DNA from: Chryseobacterium caseinilyticum
GTDB lineage: Bacteria; Bacteroidota; Bacteroidia; Flavobacteriales; Weeksellaceae
Length of the DNA stretch: 64,000 nucleotides
Direction: 5' to 3'
Assembly (NCBI RefSeq): GCF_014837145.1
Contig: NZ_JACYFS010000001.1
Location: 186,001 to 250,000, forward strand
Made by a program: the position numbers and the translations under genes. Position 1 is the first letter of the stretch. The number at the start of each line of letters is the position of its first letter. The notes beneath the pieces are model-generated. The model was not told the origin of the DNA and did no database searches. It saw nothing but the letters and a program-made list of their open reading frames with translations. Positions 50,526-61,200 of the stretch are shown here, piece by piece.

Positions 50526-51656
50526 TTACTGCAACATAAACGGAACGATATTATAAACAAAAGATGTTCCTGCAGGATTGGCAAGAGCGAACCAGCCTCT
50601 GTCGTCCCATACACTGTAAGACATGGATTGTGCTAAGGTTGTTTTTGCCATTGTGCGGTAATAACCTCTTACAAGATCAGTGTTTCTTTCTGCGGTATTG
50701 GTGGTTCTTCCTACGCCAAATTCACCGTAATGAATGGGAACGTTTAGTTTTACAGATTGAATTTTTACATCCTGAATTCCTTTTTCAAAAGTTGCTGATC
50801 CGGGAAAAGCTGCGTTGCTTCCTGTTTCTCCACAAAATGCCCACGGTGTGTAAGTGTGAACCTGAAGCGTAACATAATCATCATTTCCGGTACCCGGCAA
50901 ACTTGCTTTGTTGGGGTAAACATTGGCGATGTAGAGTGCATTTCCCTGACCGTTCATTCCGACCATGATGATTCTTTTATCATTGTTTCCGCCGGTCGTT
51001 CTTATGGCATTGTAGCCGACAAGATTTACTCTTCTAGTATATTCTAAGGCCTTTGCATCTGTAGGATCAGGAAACGGACCTGATCCGTCGAGCTCTCCTA
51101 AATACCCTTCAGGCTCATTCAAAACTTCAAAAATTAATTTTTTCGGATAATTTTTGAAATAACTGGCAATTCCCGTCCATAGAGTACGGAATTTTGTGTC
51201 ATAAGCTGCAGAACCGTCGTAATGATCTTTTAGCCAGGACTCATGATGTGTATTAAGAATTACATAGAGGTTCTGACTGAGTGCGTAGTCGATTGTTGCA
51301 ACAAGTTCTAAAAATCTTGGGTGATTCACATTAAGATTCCCATTTGAGTCTGCCAGATTATCAGGGAATCTGTCCATCCAGGTTGTAGGAATTCTTATAT
51401 GTTTCATTCCCGCATTTTTATACAAATCTATAATAGGTTTAATGGATGTAAAAGTGGTGGGATTGTTTCCATTATCGAAAGTATTTCCCAGATTAAAGCC
51501 GGGTCCCATATCTACAGTCACTTTTTTTGCTGAAAACGGATCAGGATTTTCTGTCTGCGTTGTCTCACCATCGGTAAACTCAACCTTATCTACATGAGTA
51601 CATGCAAGTACAGAGAAAATCAGAAAAGATCCTGCAATGCTAAATATATTTTTCAT
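50526..51656 (-). CDS. GH5-family endoglycanase lipoprotein
   Basis: The 376-residue precursor has a lipobox Cys at residue 19 (VLACTH) and a GH5 (cellulase-like) TIM barrel: GPGFNLGNTFDNG, HIRIPTTW, the acid/base Glu181 in FEVLNEPEG and the nucleophile Glu312 in HYGEFGVGR. GH5 enzymes cleave beta-1,4-glucans, mannans or xylans. The lipoprotein signal places it at the cell surface or in the periplasm. It is the last gene of the PUL, 14 bases after the GH2 gene. Exact specificity is unknown. Confidence 0.93.
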   Translation of the reverse strand: MKNIFSIAGSFLIFSVLACTHVDKVEFTDGETTQTENPDPFSAKKVTVDMGPGFNLGNTFDNGNNPTTFTSIKPIIDLYKNAGMKHIRIPTTWMDRFPDNLADSNGNLNVNHPRFLELVATIDYALSQNLYVILNTHHESWLKDHYDGSAAYDTKFRTLWTGIASYFKNYPKKLIFEVLNEPEGYLGELDGSGPFPDPTDAKALEYTRRVNLVGYNAIRTTGGNNDKRIIMVGMNGQGNALYIANVYPNKASLPGTGNDDYVTLQVHTYTPWAFCGETGSNAAFPGSATFEKGIQDVKIQSVKLNVPIHYGEFGVGRTTNTAERNTDLVRGYYRTMAKTTLAQSMSYSVWDDRGWFALANPAGTSFVYNIVPFMLQ

Positions 51657-51670
51657 TTTGATGATGATTT

Positions 51671-53500
51671 TTATTTTTTATTTAAATTTTTATTTTTGTA
51701 ATAATTCTGAAGAATATAATATGCTTTTTTCTTGTAGCCTGTTTCAGAAATCAGACCTTTTCGGTTCCAGAAATTCTGATATTTAGGGTTTTGTCTCCGC
51801 GGAGATTTAAAATCAACCAAAATCCATGGGGTCATACCTCGTAAACCGTCAATTTTCTCCAACATATTGAGCTGGTTTTTGTAAAATAATTCCTGATACT
51901 CTTCACTCCAGACTGTGTCGTCATCTGCATGAAAACCAGCCAGAGCATCAGCTCCGAATTCTGAAATCACTACGGGTTTATTAAATTTAATTTCAAAATT
52001 ATACTTTGGCAATTCTTTAGGTTCAGACCAATACCAACCTCCGTATTCGTTGAAACTTGCCAGATCAAGCTTGTCTCCCAGAGGATCTTCTACGGTCACA
52101 GCATAGCCATCTCTTTCAATCTCAAGCGCTGCGGCGACAAGTCTGGTGTCATCAATAGCTCTTACTTTATCGATAAGTTTCCCCATAAAAACGTTACGTT
52201 CTTTGCTTACAGGTGTTTCATTTCCTACAGACCAGATAATTACTGATGCTCTGTTTTTATCTCTTTCGATGCCTACCGCAAGCTGATTTTCTGCGTTTTT
52301 ATAAGTTTCTTCATTGTTCCATGAAATCGTCCAGTATACAGGAACTTCTGCCCATACCATAAGACCTATCTCGTCTGCGAGACGGAGCATGGTTTCGTTG
52401 TGTGTATAATGTGCTAAACGGATATAGTTACAACCCAGTTCTTTCGCCCAGTTGAGAATCATCCTGATGTCTCCTTCAGATTTCAGACGACCGCCGACCA
52501 ATGGGTTTTCATCGTGTACAGAAATACCTTTTAGAAAGATTGATTTTCCGTTCAAAATAATGTCTTTGTCAACTGTTTTAATGGTTCTAAAACCTATTTT
52601 ATCCGAATTTTTATCTGTTTTTGTGCTGATTTTTACATCATATAATTTGGGATTTTCAGGCGACCAGTAATCAATGTTTTTTACAGGGATTTTAATTTTA
52701 ACAAATCCGTTTTCATCAGCAGTGAAAGAAGATTTTATCTTTAATTCAGGGATTTCAACGGTTACTTTTTCTTTTTCAGTCGCACCTTTTAATTGAATAA
52801 AACCTTCGATGACATCTTTTTCATTTTTAGCCAGCTGAATTTTATAATCTTCTATAAATGATTTTGGAGTGGAAACTAATGTGACATCTCGGGTGATTCC
52901 GCCATAGTTCCACCAGTCGGTATTAATAGTAGGTACCTCATCTTTTTTTCTGACATTATCAACCATTACAACAACGAAATTTTTACCGTTATTCAGCTTC
53001 TCGGTAACATCAAACTGAAAAGGTGTAAAACCTCCTTTGTGTGTTCCTATTTTTTTGCCATTTAAATAAACATGGCACTCATAATTTACTGCAGCGAAAT
53101 AAAGAAAATAGTTTTTATCCTGTTTTTGATTAACATTAAAATCTTTCCTGTACCAAAGTGTTCCTTCATAAAAAAGCAGTCGGGAATCCTGAGAATTCCA
53201 GTCGCCGGGAACCTGAAGTGATGGTTCAAAGTCGAAATTGTATTCTACTCTCGTTTTTTTATCGGGTGTGGTGATATTATCATAAAAACCGCCTTTACCG
53301 CCTTTGCTCTGGTCGAAAGGTTTCTGTCTGTAGTCGAGATAACCCATCTGATAAGGATCTATAATGTACTGCCAAGCTCCGTTTAAACTGAGGTTTTCTC
53401 TGCCAAAGGCGTTCTGCATTACTTTCTGTGCCTGTATTTCGAATGGAAATATATTGAAAACAAACAGCAGAAGTAATATGATGTTTTTATTTAATGACAT
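51671..53500 (-). CDS. GH2 beta-glucuronidase
   Basis: The 609-residue precursor has a signal peptide ending IQAQ. The sugar-binding, immunoglobulin-like and TIM-barrel domains of GH2 follow. Acid/base is Glu428 (WSVGNETP) and nucleophile Glu514 (VVISEFGADALAGFH). The stretch WSEEYQ after the nucleophile and the NRKG at 579-582 match the beta-glucuronidase pattern: the N-x-K motif (Asn579, Lys581) contacts the carboxylate of glucuronic acid. It therefore probably releases glucuronate from the non-reducing end. The gene sits between GH5 and SusD. Periplasmic location is inferred. Confidence 0.9.
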   Translation of the reverse strand: MSLNKNIILLLLFVFNIFPFEIQAQKVMQNAFGRENLSLNGAWQYIIDPYQMGYLDYRQKPFDQSKGGKGGFYDNITTPDKKTRVEYNFDFEPSLQVPGDWNSQDSRLLFYEGTLWYRKDFNVNQKQDKNYFLYFAAVNYECHVYLNGKKIGTHKGGFTPFQFDVTEKLNNGKNFVVVMVDNVRKKDEVPTINTDWWNYGGITRDVTLVSTPKSFIEDYKIQLAKNEKDVIEGFIQLKGATEKEKVTVEIPELKIKSSFTADENGFVKIKIPVKNIDYWSPENPKLYDVKISTKTDKNSDKIGFRTIKTVDKDIILNGKSIFLKGISVHDENPLVGGRLKSEGDIRMILNWAKELGCNYIRLAHYTHNETMLRLADEIGLMVWAEVPVYWTISWNNEETYKNAENQLAVGIERDKNRASVIIWSVGNETPVSKERNVFMGKLIDKVRAIDDTRLVAAALEIERDGYAVTVEDPLGDKLDLASFNEYGGWYWSEPKELPKYNFEIKFNKPVVISEFGADALAGFHADDDTVWSEEYQELFYKNQLNMLEKIDGLRGMTPWILVDFKSPRRQNPKYQNFWNRKGLISETGYKKKAYYILQNYYKNKNLNKK

Positions 53501-53534
53501 AGATTTAAATTAAAATATATAGGAATGTGTTTTT

Positions 53535-55148
53535 TTAGTATCCGATATTAAACTGCGAAGCACTTGCTCCCATGATATCAATCTGACTTTGCGGAACGGG
53601 GCAGTTTACATACCAGGATTTCCAGGGAGTCTGGCTGTTGACTGCATCATTGGCTTCTGTGCTTGAATTGTCTCCGTTTCTGTAATGCAGCATTATTCTT
53701 TCGCCTAAGATTCCCAGTCTTTTCAGTAAAAACCACCGTTCGTTTTCAAAAGCGAGTTCTCTTGCAGATTCTTCAAGGTATCTTTCCTGCGTCCATGAAG
53801 TAAAATCATAAGTAGATGAAGCGCTTGGATTTAAACCGTAACCTCTTCTTCTTACTCTGTTCATATACTCTAAAGCTAAAGCATCGTTCCCTAACTGATG
53901 ATTGGCTTCTGAAGCGAGAAGCAGTGTTTCGGCAAATCTGTAGTAGATGTAATTTTTATAGCTGTTTTCTGTACCCACAAGTTTAGTCTGGAAATCTGCA
54001 TATTTTTTTAAGCTCCAGTGATATCTTCTGTAATTATCTTCAGGCTGAGTAATTGGAAGGCCAAAACGCGGATGACTCGGGTTATTTACCAGATACGACG
54101 TGTAATTATCCGGCCAGTAATAGGTTGTAAATCTTTTGTCATTTACCTTGTCATATAAAGATTTCAGATAATTATTAGGAAAAAACCATCCTAATGATTG
54201 TCCACCGTAGTTTACATCCAAAATAACTTCATTTCCTGCAGCTGGAGTTGCACCAGATTGCTTCTCATAAAGCCTTTGCGTGAAAACTGAACCGAGCCAG
54301 AAACCGCCACCACCTGCTAAATCATCACCCTGTCCCAAACTTTGATTTCTCTGGTAAACAAATAATGCCTCTTTATGATTCACATCTGGACCAAAAACCT
54401 GATTGAGATCTACAAGGCCATGCGTACCGTTTGAGATAATGGCACCAAACTCATTTGCAGCTCTCTGATAATCTTTTCTCCACAAGGCAGCTTTCCCTCT
54501 GATGTGTCTTGCCACGCCCTGCCCATATCTTCCTGCAGGAACCTGCCAATCGAGATTTTGTACGGCAAAGTCTAAATCTGCATTAATCACTCCAAAAACT
54601 GCTTCTTCAGTAGCGGCCTTATAATTTACAGGATCGTTGATGTTATCCGGATTAGTAGCAATGGTGTCCAGCAAAATATTGCCATACATTCTTACCAAAT
54701 CTAAGTACAGTTCACCTCTGATCACTCTTGCCTGTGCTACCAGTTTTTTCTTGGCAGTTTCATCCATTTTCACTTTTCTGGAACTTGAGATAATGGCAGA
54801 AGCTCTGTCTATGATGATGTAGGCATTTACCCATTTTTCTTTAGGAAATCTTGCCGGAGTATGTTCTGTAGCACCGTAAGGAGTAAACCATGTTCTATGA
54901 AGTCCCAAATCTGTTGCTGCCAAAAAGAAAACATTGGCCTGAAGATTTGTGTTGTCTCCGGAAGGAGCGTTGTAGTTACGCATTTTGTTGTAAAGAGCAT
55001 TTACACCAACTTCAAGACCTTCAGGGGTGGTGTAAATGTAATCTACCGACACCTGATCAAGAATCTCCTCTTCCAAAAATTTTTCACAGGAAATGAATGT
55101 TATCGAAACTAAAATCATTGAGAATAAGATGTATTTTAATTTTTTCAT
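53535..55148 (-). CDS. SusD/RagB-family glycan-binding lipoprotein
   Basis: The 537-residue precursor has a lipobox Cys at residue 21 (SITFISCEKFLEE) and the SusD helical TPR-type fold, with the N-terminal GLEVGVNALYNKMRN, the RVIRGELYLDLVRMYGN helix and the C-terminal RYLEESARELAFENERWFLLKRLG. It caps the SusC channel and binds the target glycan at the cell surface. It follows SusC by 36 bases. Confidence 0.96.
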   Translation of the reverse strand: MKKLKYILFSMILVSITFISCEKFLEEEILDQVSVDYIYTTPEGLEVGVNALYNKMRNYNAPSGDNTNLQANVFFLAATDLGLHRTWFTPYGATEHTPARFPKEKWVNAYIIIDRASAIISSSRKVKMDETAKKKLVAQARVIRGELYLDLVRMYGNILLDTIATNPDNINDPVNYKAATEEAVFGVINADLDFAVQNLDWQVPAGRYGQGVARHIRGKAALWRKDYQRAANEFGAIISNGTHGLVDLNQVFGPDVNHKEALFVYQRNQSLGQGDDLAGGGGFWLGSVFTQRLYEKQSGATPAAGNEVILDVNYGGQSLGWFFPNNYLKSLYDKVNDKRFTTYYWPDNYTSYLVNNPSHPRFGLPITQPEDNYRRYHWSLKKYADFQTKLVGTENSYKNYIYYRFAETLLLASEANHQLGNDALALEYMNRVRRRGYGLNPSASSTYDFTSWTQERYLEESARELAFENERWFLLKRLGILGERIMLHYRNGDNSSTEANDAVNSQTPWKSWYVNCPVPQSQIDIMGASASQFNIGY

Positions 55149-55184
55149 GATTTTATTATTTTAAATTTTTTTGAATATTATTAT

Positions 55185-58022
55185 TTAGAAACCTAATCTA
55201 ACTCCAGCCACTACTGTCACCGCTTCAGGATAATCTCCCGGTGTTTTTTCAGGACTGTAAGACTGATAATCTGTGATGGTAAAAAGGTTGCTTCCGGTAA
55301 GGAAAATTCTCAGATTGCTCAAACCAATTTTTGAAACCTGATCTTTAGGAAAAGAGTAGCCAAAAGTGATGTTTTGCAGACGTACATAAGAGGCATCCTG
55401 TAACCCCAGATTATAAATATTGCTGGGATCGTTTCCTTCACTAGGTCTTGGGAAATTTCCGCCAGGGTTTTCGGGTGTCCAGTAATCCTGTTTGATTCCG
55501 TTTTTGATTCCTCTCAAAGATCCACCCTGTGTGTAGCCGTATAAAAACGGGTTGTCTTTTGTAACACCCTGTACCGTGTAGAAATCTGCAGAAAGATCCC
55601 AGCCTTTGTATTCCAAACCTAAAGAAACAGTTCCGTACCAATCCGGAGCCTGAGAAGTGATCACTCTGTCTTTGTCATTAATAACTCCGTCTCCATTTAC
55701 ATCTCTGATTTTAATGTCTCCAGGTAATGCAAGAGGCTGTGCAGAATTGGCAATATCTTCACCCTGCTGGAAAATACCGATTGGCTGATATTGATAATAC
55801 ACATTTATAGCTTGCCCAATAAATCTTCTGTTAAGCACATCATCATCTTCAATACCGTCTCCGTTGGCATCTCTTCCGTAAAGACTGATGATTTTATTTC
55901 TGTTTCTTGTGTACGAAAGACCAAGTTTAAACTTAAAATCTTTCTTTTTAATAACATCAGCATTAATGGTGGCTTCAAAACCTTTGTTTTCAACTTCCCC
56001 AAGATTGCTCCATCTGTTGGTATATCCCGAAGACTGATCAAGCTGTTCCTGTACGAGAAGATCTTTTGTTCTTGTAATATAATATTCCACTGTTGCTGTA
56101 ATTCTGTCTCTGAATAAACCTAAATCTACAGCAGAATTAAAAGTTGTAGATGTTTCCCATTTCAAATTAGGATTAGGTAGGGTAGGTCCCGGAATGTATC
56201 CTGAAACCTGAACGCCACCGATTACATAGTTGCTCTGATTAGCAATACTTTGGCTTAAACCCGGCGAGATTGCTTCATTTCCAACACTTCCGTAGCTGAA
56301 TCTTAATTTTAAATTATTGATCTGCTTAAGATTCTGCATGAAGTTTTCACGATGCACATTCCAACCTACGTTTGCAGATGGAAAAAATGCCCATTTATTG
56401 TTTTTACCAAAAACTGTGGAACCGTCCATTCTTCCGGCGATGGTAAAGTAGTATTTATTGTCATAATCGTATTCCATTCTTCCTACTGCCGAGACGATAC
56501 CTCTTTTGTACTCAGAAATTGTTGGTGTGTTGATTAATGCTGATTCTAAACCATTGATTCCTAAAATATCATTCGGAATATTCTGTGAAGCATTTTCAAA
56601 GCTGTTGTTTCTTGTCTGTGAAATACTTTGAACTACTGTTGCTCCAAAGTGATTCTTTTCTGCAAGATTAAAATTATACGTGAAAATATTTTCGATTTGC
56701 CATTCGGTTTCATCCTGAAACTGGATGCTTCCGCTTCCTAAACCATTATTTGCAAGCCCCGAAATTGATTTGGTAGTGCTGTAAGATTTTCTCTTATAAT
56801 TCCATGATCTTCTGCTGGCATTAAGTCTATATTTAAAACCTTTGAATGGTGTAAAATCTAAAAACATATTCAGAATATCGTTTCTGTTCTGAACGAAATT
56901 GGTGGTTTCACTTAAATCAATCAGTGGATTCTTATTTTCGGCAAAACCTCCCGGCAAAAGGCGAAGTGAGCCATCGTCGTTATACACTTTTCCCAAAGGT
57001 GAAGTTGTGATTGAATTGAGTATAACACCAGAACTATTAGGGTTATTGGCCTCCGAAAACTGAAAAGAAGTGTTGAAACCGATTTTGATCCAGTCATTAA
57101 TTTTTTGGTCAACATTGATACGGACTCCTGTTTTGTTGTAATCAGAATTTGGAATTACTCCTTTCGTATTGATATAATTTAAACTGCTGAAAATACTGAA
57201 TTTATCGTTGCCTGAGGAGATATTCAAAGCGTGGTTCTGGGTTTCTCCGGTTCTTAAAACCAATTTTTCCCAGTCGATGTATCTTCCGCTTTGAAGACTT
57301 TCCAGCTCCAGCGCTGAAAATATTTCCGAATCTGGTCTGTAAACTCCACCATTATTGGTACGGAACGCTTCTCTTTTCAACTGAACAAACTCATCCCCGC
57401 TGTAGATATCAAAGTTTCTGTTAATCGTCTGAAATCCGGAAAATCCAGTGTAATTCACCCTTGCTTTTCCGTCTTTTCCTCGTTTAGTAGTGATTAAAAT
57501 AACACCGTTTGATGCTCTCGCTCCATAAATAGATTGTGCTGCAGCATCTTTCAGTACTTCCATAGACTCTATGTCGTTTGCATTAACATCATTAATGCTT
57601 CCCACACGTACACCATCTACAATAACAATAGGGTTATTTCCTCCCGAAATCGATCTTTGCCCACGAATCTGAATATTTGAAGAGCTTCCCGGTGCACCGT
57701 TGGCAAGGGTAACCTGTACTCCGGCAGCTTTACCTCTCAGCATTTCTCCGATGTCGGAAGTCGCAACTTTTACAAGATCTTCTGCTTTTACTTTTACTAC
57801 AGAACTTATGACGTCGCTTTTCTTTTTAGATCCGTAACCTACGATTACGACCTGTTCTATTTCTTTTTCGCCCGCAGATCCCGTAGAATCAGTCACTTTA
57901 CCTGAGTTGTTTTTCTCCTGAGCAGCACCTTCAGCTGAAAAAAGAAAAACGGATAATAGCAGAATAAGTTTTATCTCAGAAGACCTTTTTTTTCTTACGA
58001 TACACTCATTTATATTTTTCAT
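55185..58022 (-). CDS. SusC/RagA-family TonB-dependent glycan transporter
   Basis: The 945-residue precursor has a signal peptide, a short linker, the plug starting EQVVIVGYGSKKKSDVISSV and a TonB barrel that ends in VTVVAGVRLGF. The ~80-residue CarboxypepD_reg-like domain that usually precedes the plug is missing, since only about 25 residues separate the signal peptide from the plug. It imports oligosaccharides together with the SusD partner using TonB energy. The preceding 211-base region carries a perfect AT-rich palindrome. Confidence 0.95.
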   Translation of the reverse strand: MKNINECIVRKKRSSEIKLILLLSVFLFSAEGAAQEKNNSGKVTDSTGSAGEKEIEQVVIVGYGSKKKSDVISSVVKVKAEDLVKVATSDIGEMLRGKAAGVQVTLANGAPGSSSNIQIRGQRSISGGNNPIVIVDGVRVGSINDVNANDIESMEVLKDAAAQSIYGARASNGVILITTKRGKDGKARVNYTGFSGFQTINRNFDIYSGDEFVQLKREAFRTNNGGVYRPDSEIFSALELESLQSGRYIDWEKLVLRTGETQNHALNISSGNDKFSIFSSLNYINTKGVIPNSDYNKTGVRINVDQKINDWIKIGFNTSFQFSEANNPNSSGVILNSITTSPLGKVYNDDGSLRLLPGGFAENKNPLIDLSETTNFVQNRNDILNMFLDFTPFKGFKYRLNASRRSWNYKRKSYSTTKSISGLANNGLGSGSIQFQDETEWQIENIFTYNFNLAEKNHFGATVVQSISQTRNNSFENASQNIPNDILGINGLESALINTPTISEYKRGIVSAVGRMEYDYDNKYYFTIAGRMDGSTVFGKNNKWAFFPSANVGWNVHRENFMQNLKQINNLKLRFSYGSVGNEAISPGLSQSIANQSNYVIGGVQVSGYIPGPTLPNPNLKWETSTTFNSAVDLGLFRDRITATVEYYITRTKDLLVQEQLDQSSGYTNRWSNLGEVENKGFEATINADVIKKKDFKFKLGLSYTRNRNKIISLYGRDANGDGIEDDDVLNRRFIGQAINVYYQYQPIGIFQQGEDIANSAQPLALPGDIKIRDVNGDGVINDKDRVITSQAPDWYGTVSLGLEYKGWDLSADFYTVQGVTKDNPFLYGYTQGGSLRGIKNGIKQDYWTPENPGGNFPRPSEGNDPSNIYNLGLQDASYVRLQNITFGYSFPKDQVSKIGLSNLRIFLTGSNLFTITDYQSYSPEKTPGDYPEAVTVVAGVRLGF

Positions 58023-58156
58023 AATTATTAGACTGGTTTCGTTAGTTTGTTTTAAATCTGTTTTTATAGTCTCTACAATTACAAATATGTTTTATACAGA
58101 TTATATCATGGTAGAAATATATTCGTTTTGGGGGTGTAAAACGTGTTTTAAAACTT

Positions 58157-58179
58157 AATTAATTGAAAATCAATTAATT
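58157..58179. promoter_or_regulatory. AT-rich perfect palindrome upstream of susC
   Basis: AATTAATTGA and TCAATTAATT form a 10-bp inverted repeat with a three-base centre, between the hybrid regulator stop and the susC start. It could be a weak terminator or an operator for the regulator. Confidence 0.4.
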
Positions 58180-58233
58180 TGATATTAATTAAAAGTTAAA
58201 TCAAAATGAAAAATACCCTGAAAGATTTCAGAA

Positions 58234-61200
58234 TCAGTTGATTTCGCCTGATTCAGTATCGTTTTTGTATGAAGTGGGAGATACTTTGTACACTTTTTTG
58301 AATTCCTTGCTGAAATGTTTTCTGTCATTAAACCCAACCATGAAGGCTACTTCAGAAATAGGATGACTTGTGGTAAGAATTATATTCGCAGCTTTTTTAA
58401 GTCTGAGGTTTTTGATGAGGTTTGCTACAGAATGATTGGTCAGCGTATTTACTTTTTTGTACAGAATCGTTCTGCTCATTCCTATTTTATCTACAAGCAT
58501 GTTGACATCGAAATCAGGATTTTCGAGATTTTCTTCGATGATGCGCATCAGTTTTTTAATGAAAAGTTCTTCCGGGGTTTTAAGTTTGTTTGAGTCGGAA
58601 TTCAGAATGAAATTACCACTGTATTTTAATCTCAGAATTTCTTTTGAAGATAAAAGATTGGCGATGTTCAGTCTTAGTTCTTTGGTGTTGAAAGGTTTTG
58701 TAATATATGCATCTGCACCTGTAGAAAGGCCTTCAATCTTGTTATCCGTCGAGGCTTTTGCAGTAAGTAAAATAACAGGTATGTGATTGGTACCTTCGGT
58801 AGTTTTAATATGTCTGCAAAAATCGATTCCGTCCATTTCCGGCATCATAACGTCGCAGATAATCAAATCAGGAATTTCTTTTTCTAGAAAAATGATGGCT
58901 TCTTTGGCTTCGGCAAATTCAATCATATGATATTCATCAGACAAAATACTGATGATAAATTTTCGCATCTCTTCATTGTCTTCTACAATCATGATTGTTT
59001 TTTTGTCAAGTTCAGACTCATCTTCCTCTTCGTAATTAAAAATTTTAGATTCTTCAGCGGGAGAATATTCTGTATCTATCAGCATTTGTTTAGTATCCTC
59101 TGAAGCTGTATTTTCTACAATCTGCTGTTCAGTAAGATGCTTTTTACCCAGCTGAAGTTTAATCTGAAAGACGGTTTTTGCCCATGAACCTTCTTCATCC
59201 GGTGTACTAATTTCTCCATGATGAAGCTCCACGATATTTTTCGAAAGTGCAAGACCAACACCGCTTCCCATGTTATGCACTCCTCTGTCATCTACCTGAA
59301 AGAATCTGTCGAAAACACTCGTTTTGCTATTCTCAGGAATGCCTATTCCGTTGTCTTTTATTTTAATGAAAACTGCATTTTCGGCAGGCGAGCCTTTTTC
59401 CACCGCAAATACTATTTTTCCGTTTTTCTTGGTAAATTTAAATGCGTTGGATAGCAGATTAAAAACCACTTTCTCCATTTGGTTTTTGTCGAAGTATGCA
59501 AAAATGGTGTTAGAATTTAAGACAAATTTGTATTCAATATTTTTTTCTTCTGCGAGATTTTTATAAGATTCGAATATTTCGAAGCAAAAAGAAACCACGT
59601 CCTGTTTCTGACAGTAGATTTTCATATATCCCTTTTCGGCTTTTCTGAAGTCTAAAAGCTCATTCACAAGCTTCAGTAAACGGTCAGAATTCTGCTTGAT
59701 CGTTTTCAGTTTATACGTTGTCTTTTCATCATTTTCAGATGATAATAATTCTTCCACCGGACCTTTGATCAGCGTCAAAGGTGTTCTGATCTCATGGGAA
59801 ATATTGGTAAAAAAATTAATTTGGGTGGTTAAAATTTCCTGCTTCTGTTCATTTTCAATCTGTTCCAGAAATTTCTCTCTTCTCTGCTTTATTCTTTCCT
59901 TTATAAAACGGTAAACTGCATAATTCGCCCCCACAAATATGATTACATAACACAAATAAGCCCACCATGTTCTCCACCAAGGTGGTAAAACCTCAATTTT
60001 GAGTTCTTTGATGTTGGTATTCCAGTTTCCGTCTCCGTTATTTGATTTTATTGAAAGGGTATAGGTCCCCGGATCCAAATTGGAAAGGCTTATCCTGTTC
60101 TGTGATCCTATAAAACGCCAATCGTCTTCAGATGGAGATTTGCTGATTTTATAGGCATATTTGCTTTTTTGAGGATTAATGAAATTAAGATTGCTGAATT
60201 CTAACGCGATATAGCCCTGGTCATAGTTTATTTTGATTTCGTCAACTTCTGAAATTGTTTTTTTCAGAACATCATTTTCTCTGCCAGCTTCTATGGATTC
60301 ATTATTTACAACAAGTTTTGTAAGCACCGTTTTTCCCACGTTGGAAGTTTTCACAATTTTTTCAGGATTACAAAGTAAAATTCCTCTGGATGAACCAAAA
60401 ACAAGCAGTCGGTCATTCAGCTGTACCCCTGCATTATAAAAGAATTGTTTCACCGAAATACCATCGTCTGAAGAATATCTTGTGATTTGAAAATCTGAGT
60501 CTTTTAAAAATCTTCCGTTGTTTTTAATTTTTATTTTGTATAAAAAATCTTCAGCAGCAACCCAAAGATTTCCCTGTGCGTCTTCGGTAATGCTTTTGAT
60601 GGTAGCGTCTGTAAGGCCTTTGTTTTTATTTAAGACAAAAAATTTGTTATTAGATTCATTCAGGTAATATAATCCATCGTAGTCTGCACCTATCCAGAGT
60701 CTTTTTTTAGAATCGGTGAACATGACGGTAAGGCTGTTGTTATCTAAGGGTTTAGAGTTTTTTGCATTGAAAATTTTAGTTACTTTATTAAGCTTTTTAT
60801 CAAAATAATTAAGTCCGTTTTGTGTGCTAATCCAAATTCCATCGGGTCTGTTTTGCAATGCCATGACGAAGTTATCAGAAAGAGAACCACCTGAATATCC
60901 GTTTTTATAATTTAAAATTTTTCCATCGGAGGTTATTTTTTTTAATCCGTTTCCATTGGTTCCCACCCAGATATCGCTTCCATCGACCATTAAAGCGGTA
61001 ACAGGTCTTTCGTTTTCTTTAGAGTTGCCCCCGTTTAAAGGAATGTGAGAAAAATGTTTCGAATTTTTATCAAATTGAAATAAACCGTTAAAAGTTCCGC
61101 AGAGAAGCGTATTTCTGTCTTTTTCAACCAGAGAAGTGATGATGTTTTTTAAATTTTTATCATCATTATTGGCGATGGAGTAGTATTGTGAAATTTTGTT

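Noticed and set aside
50417-50614. 65-codon minus-strand frame over the PUL terminator
   Set aside because: It covers the terminator hairpin and the end of the GH5 gene in another frame.
55185-58022. Possible frameshift explaining the short SusC N-terminus
   Set aside because: The signal peptide and plug are in one frame, and no lost domain was seen in the other frames of this region.
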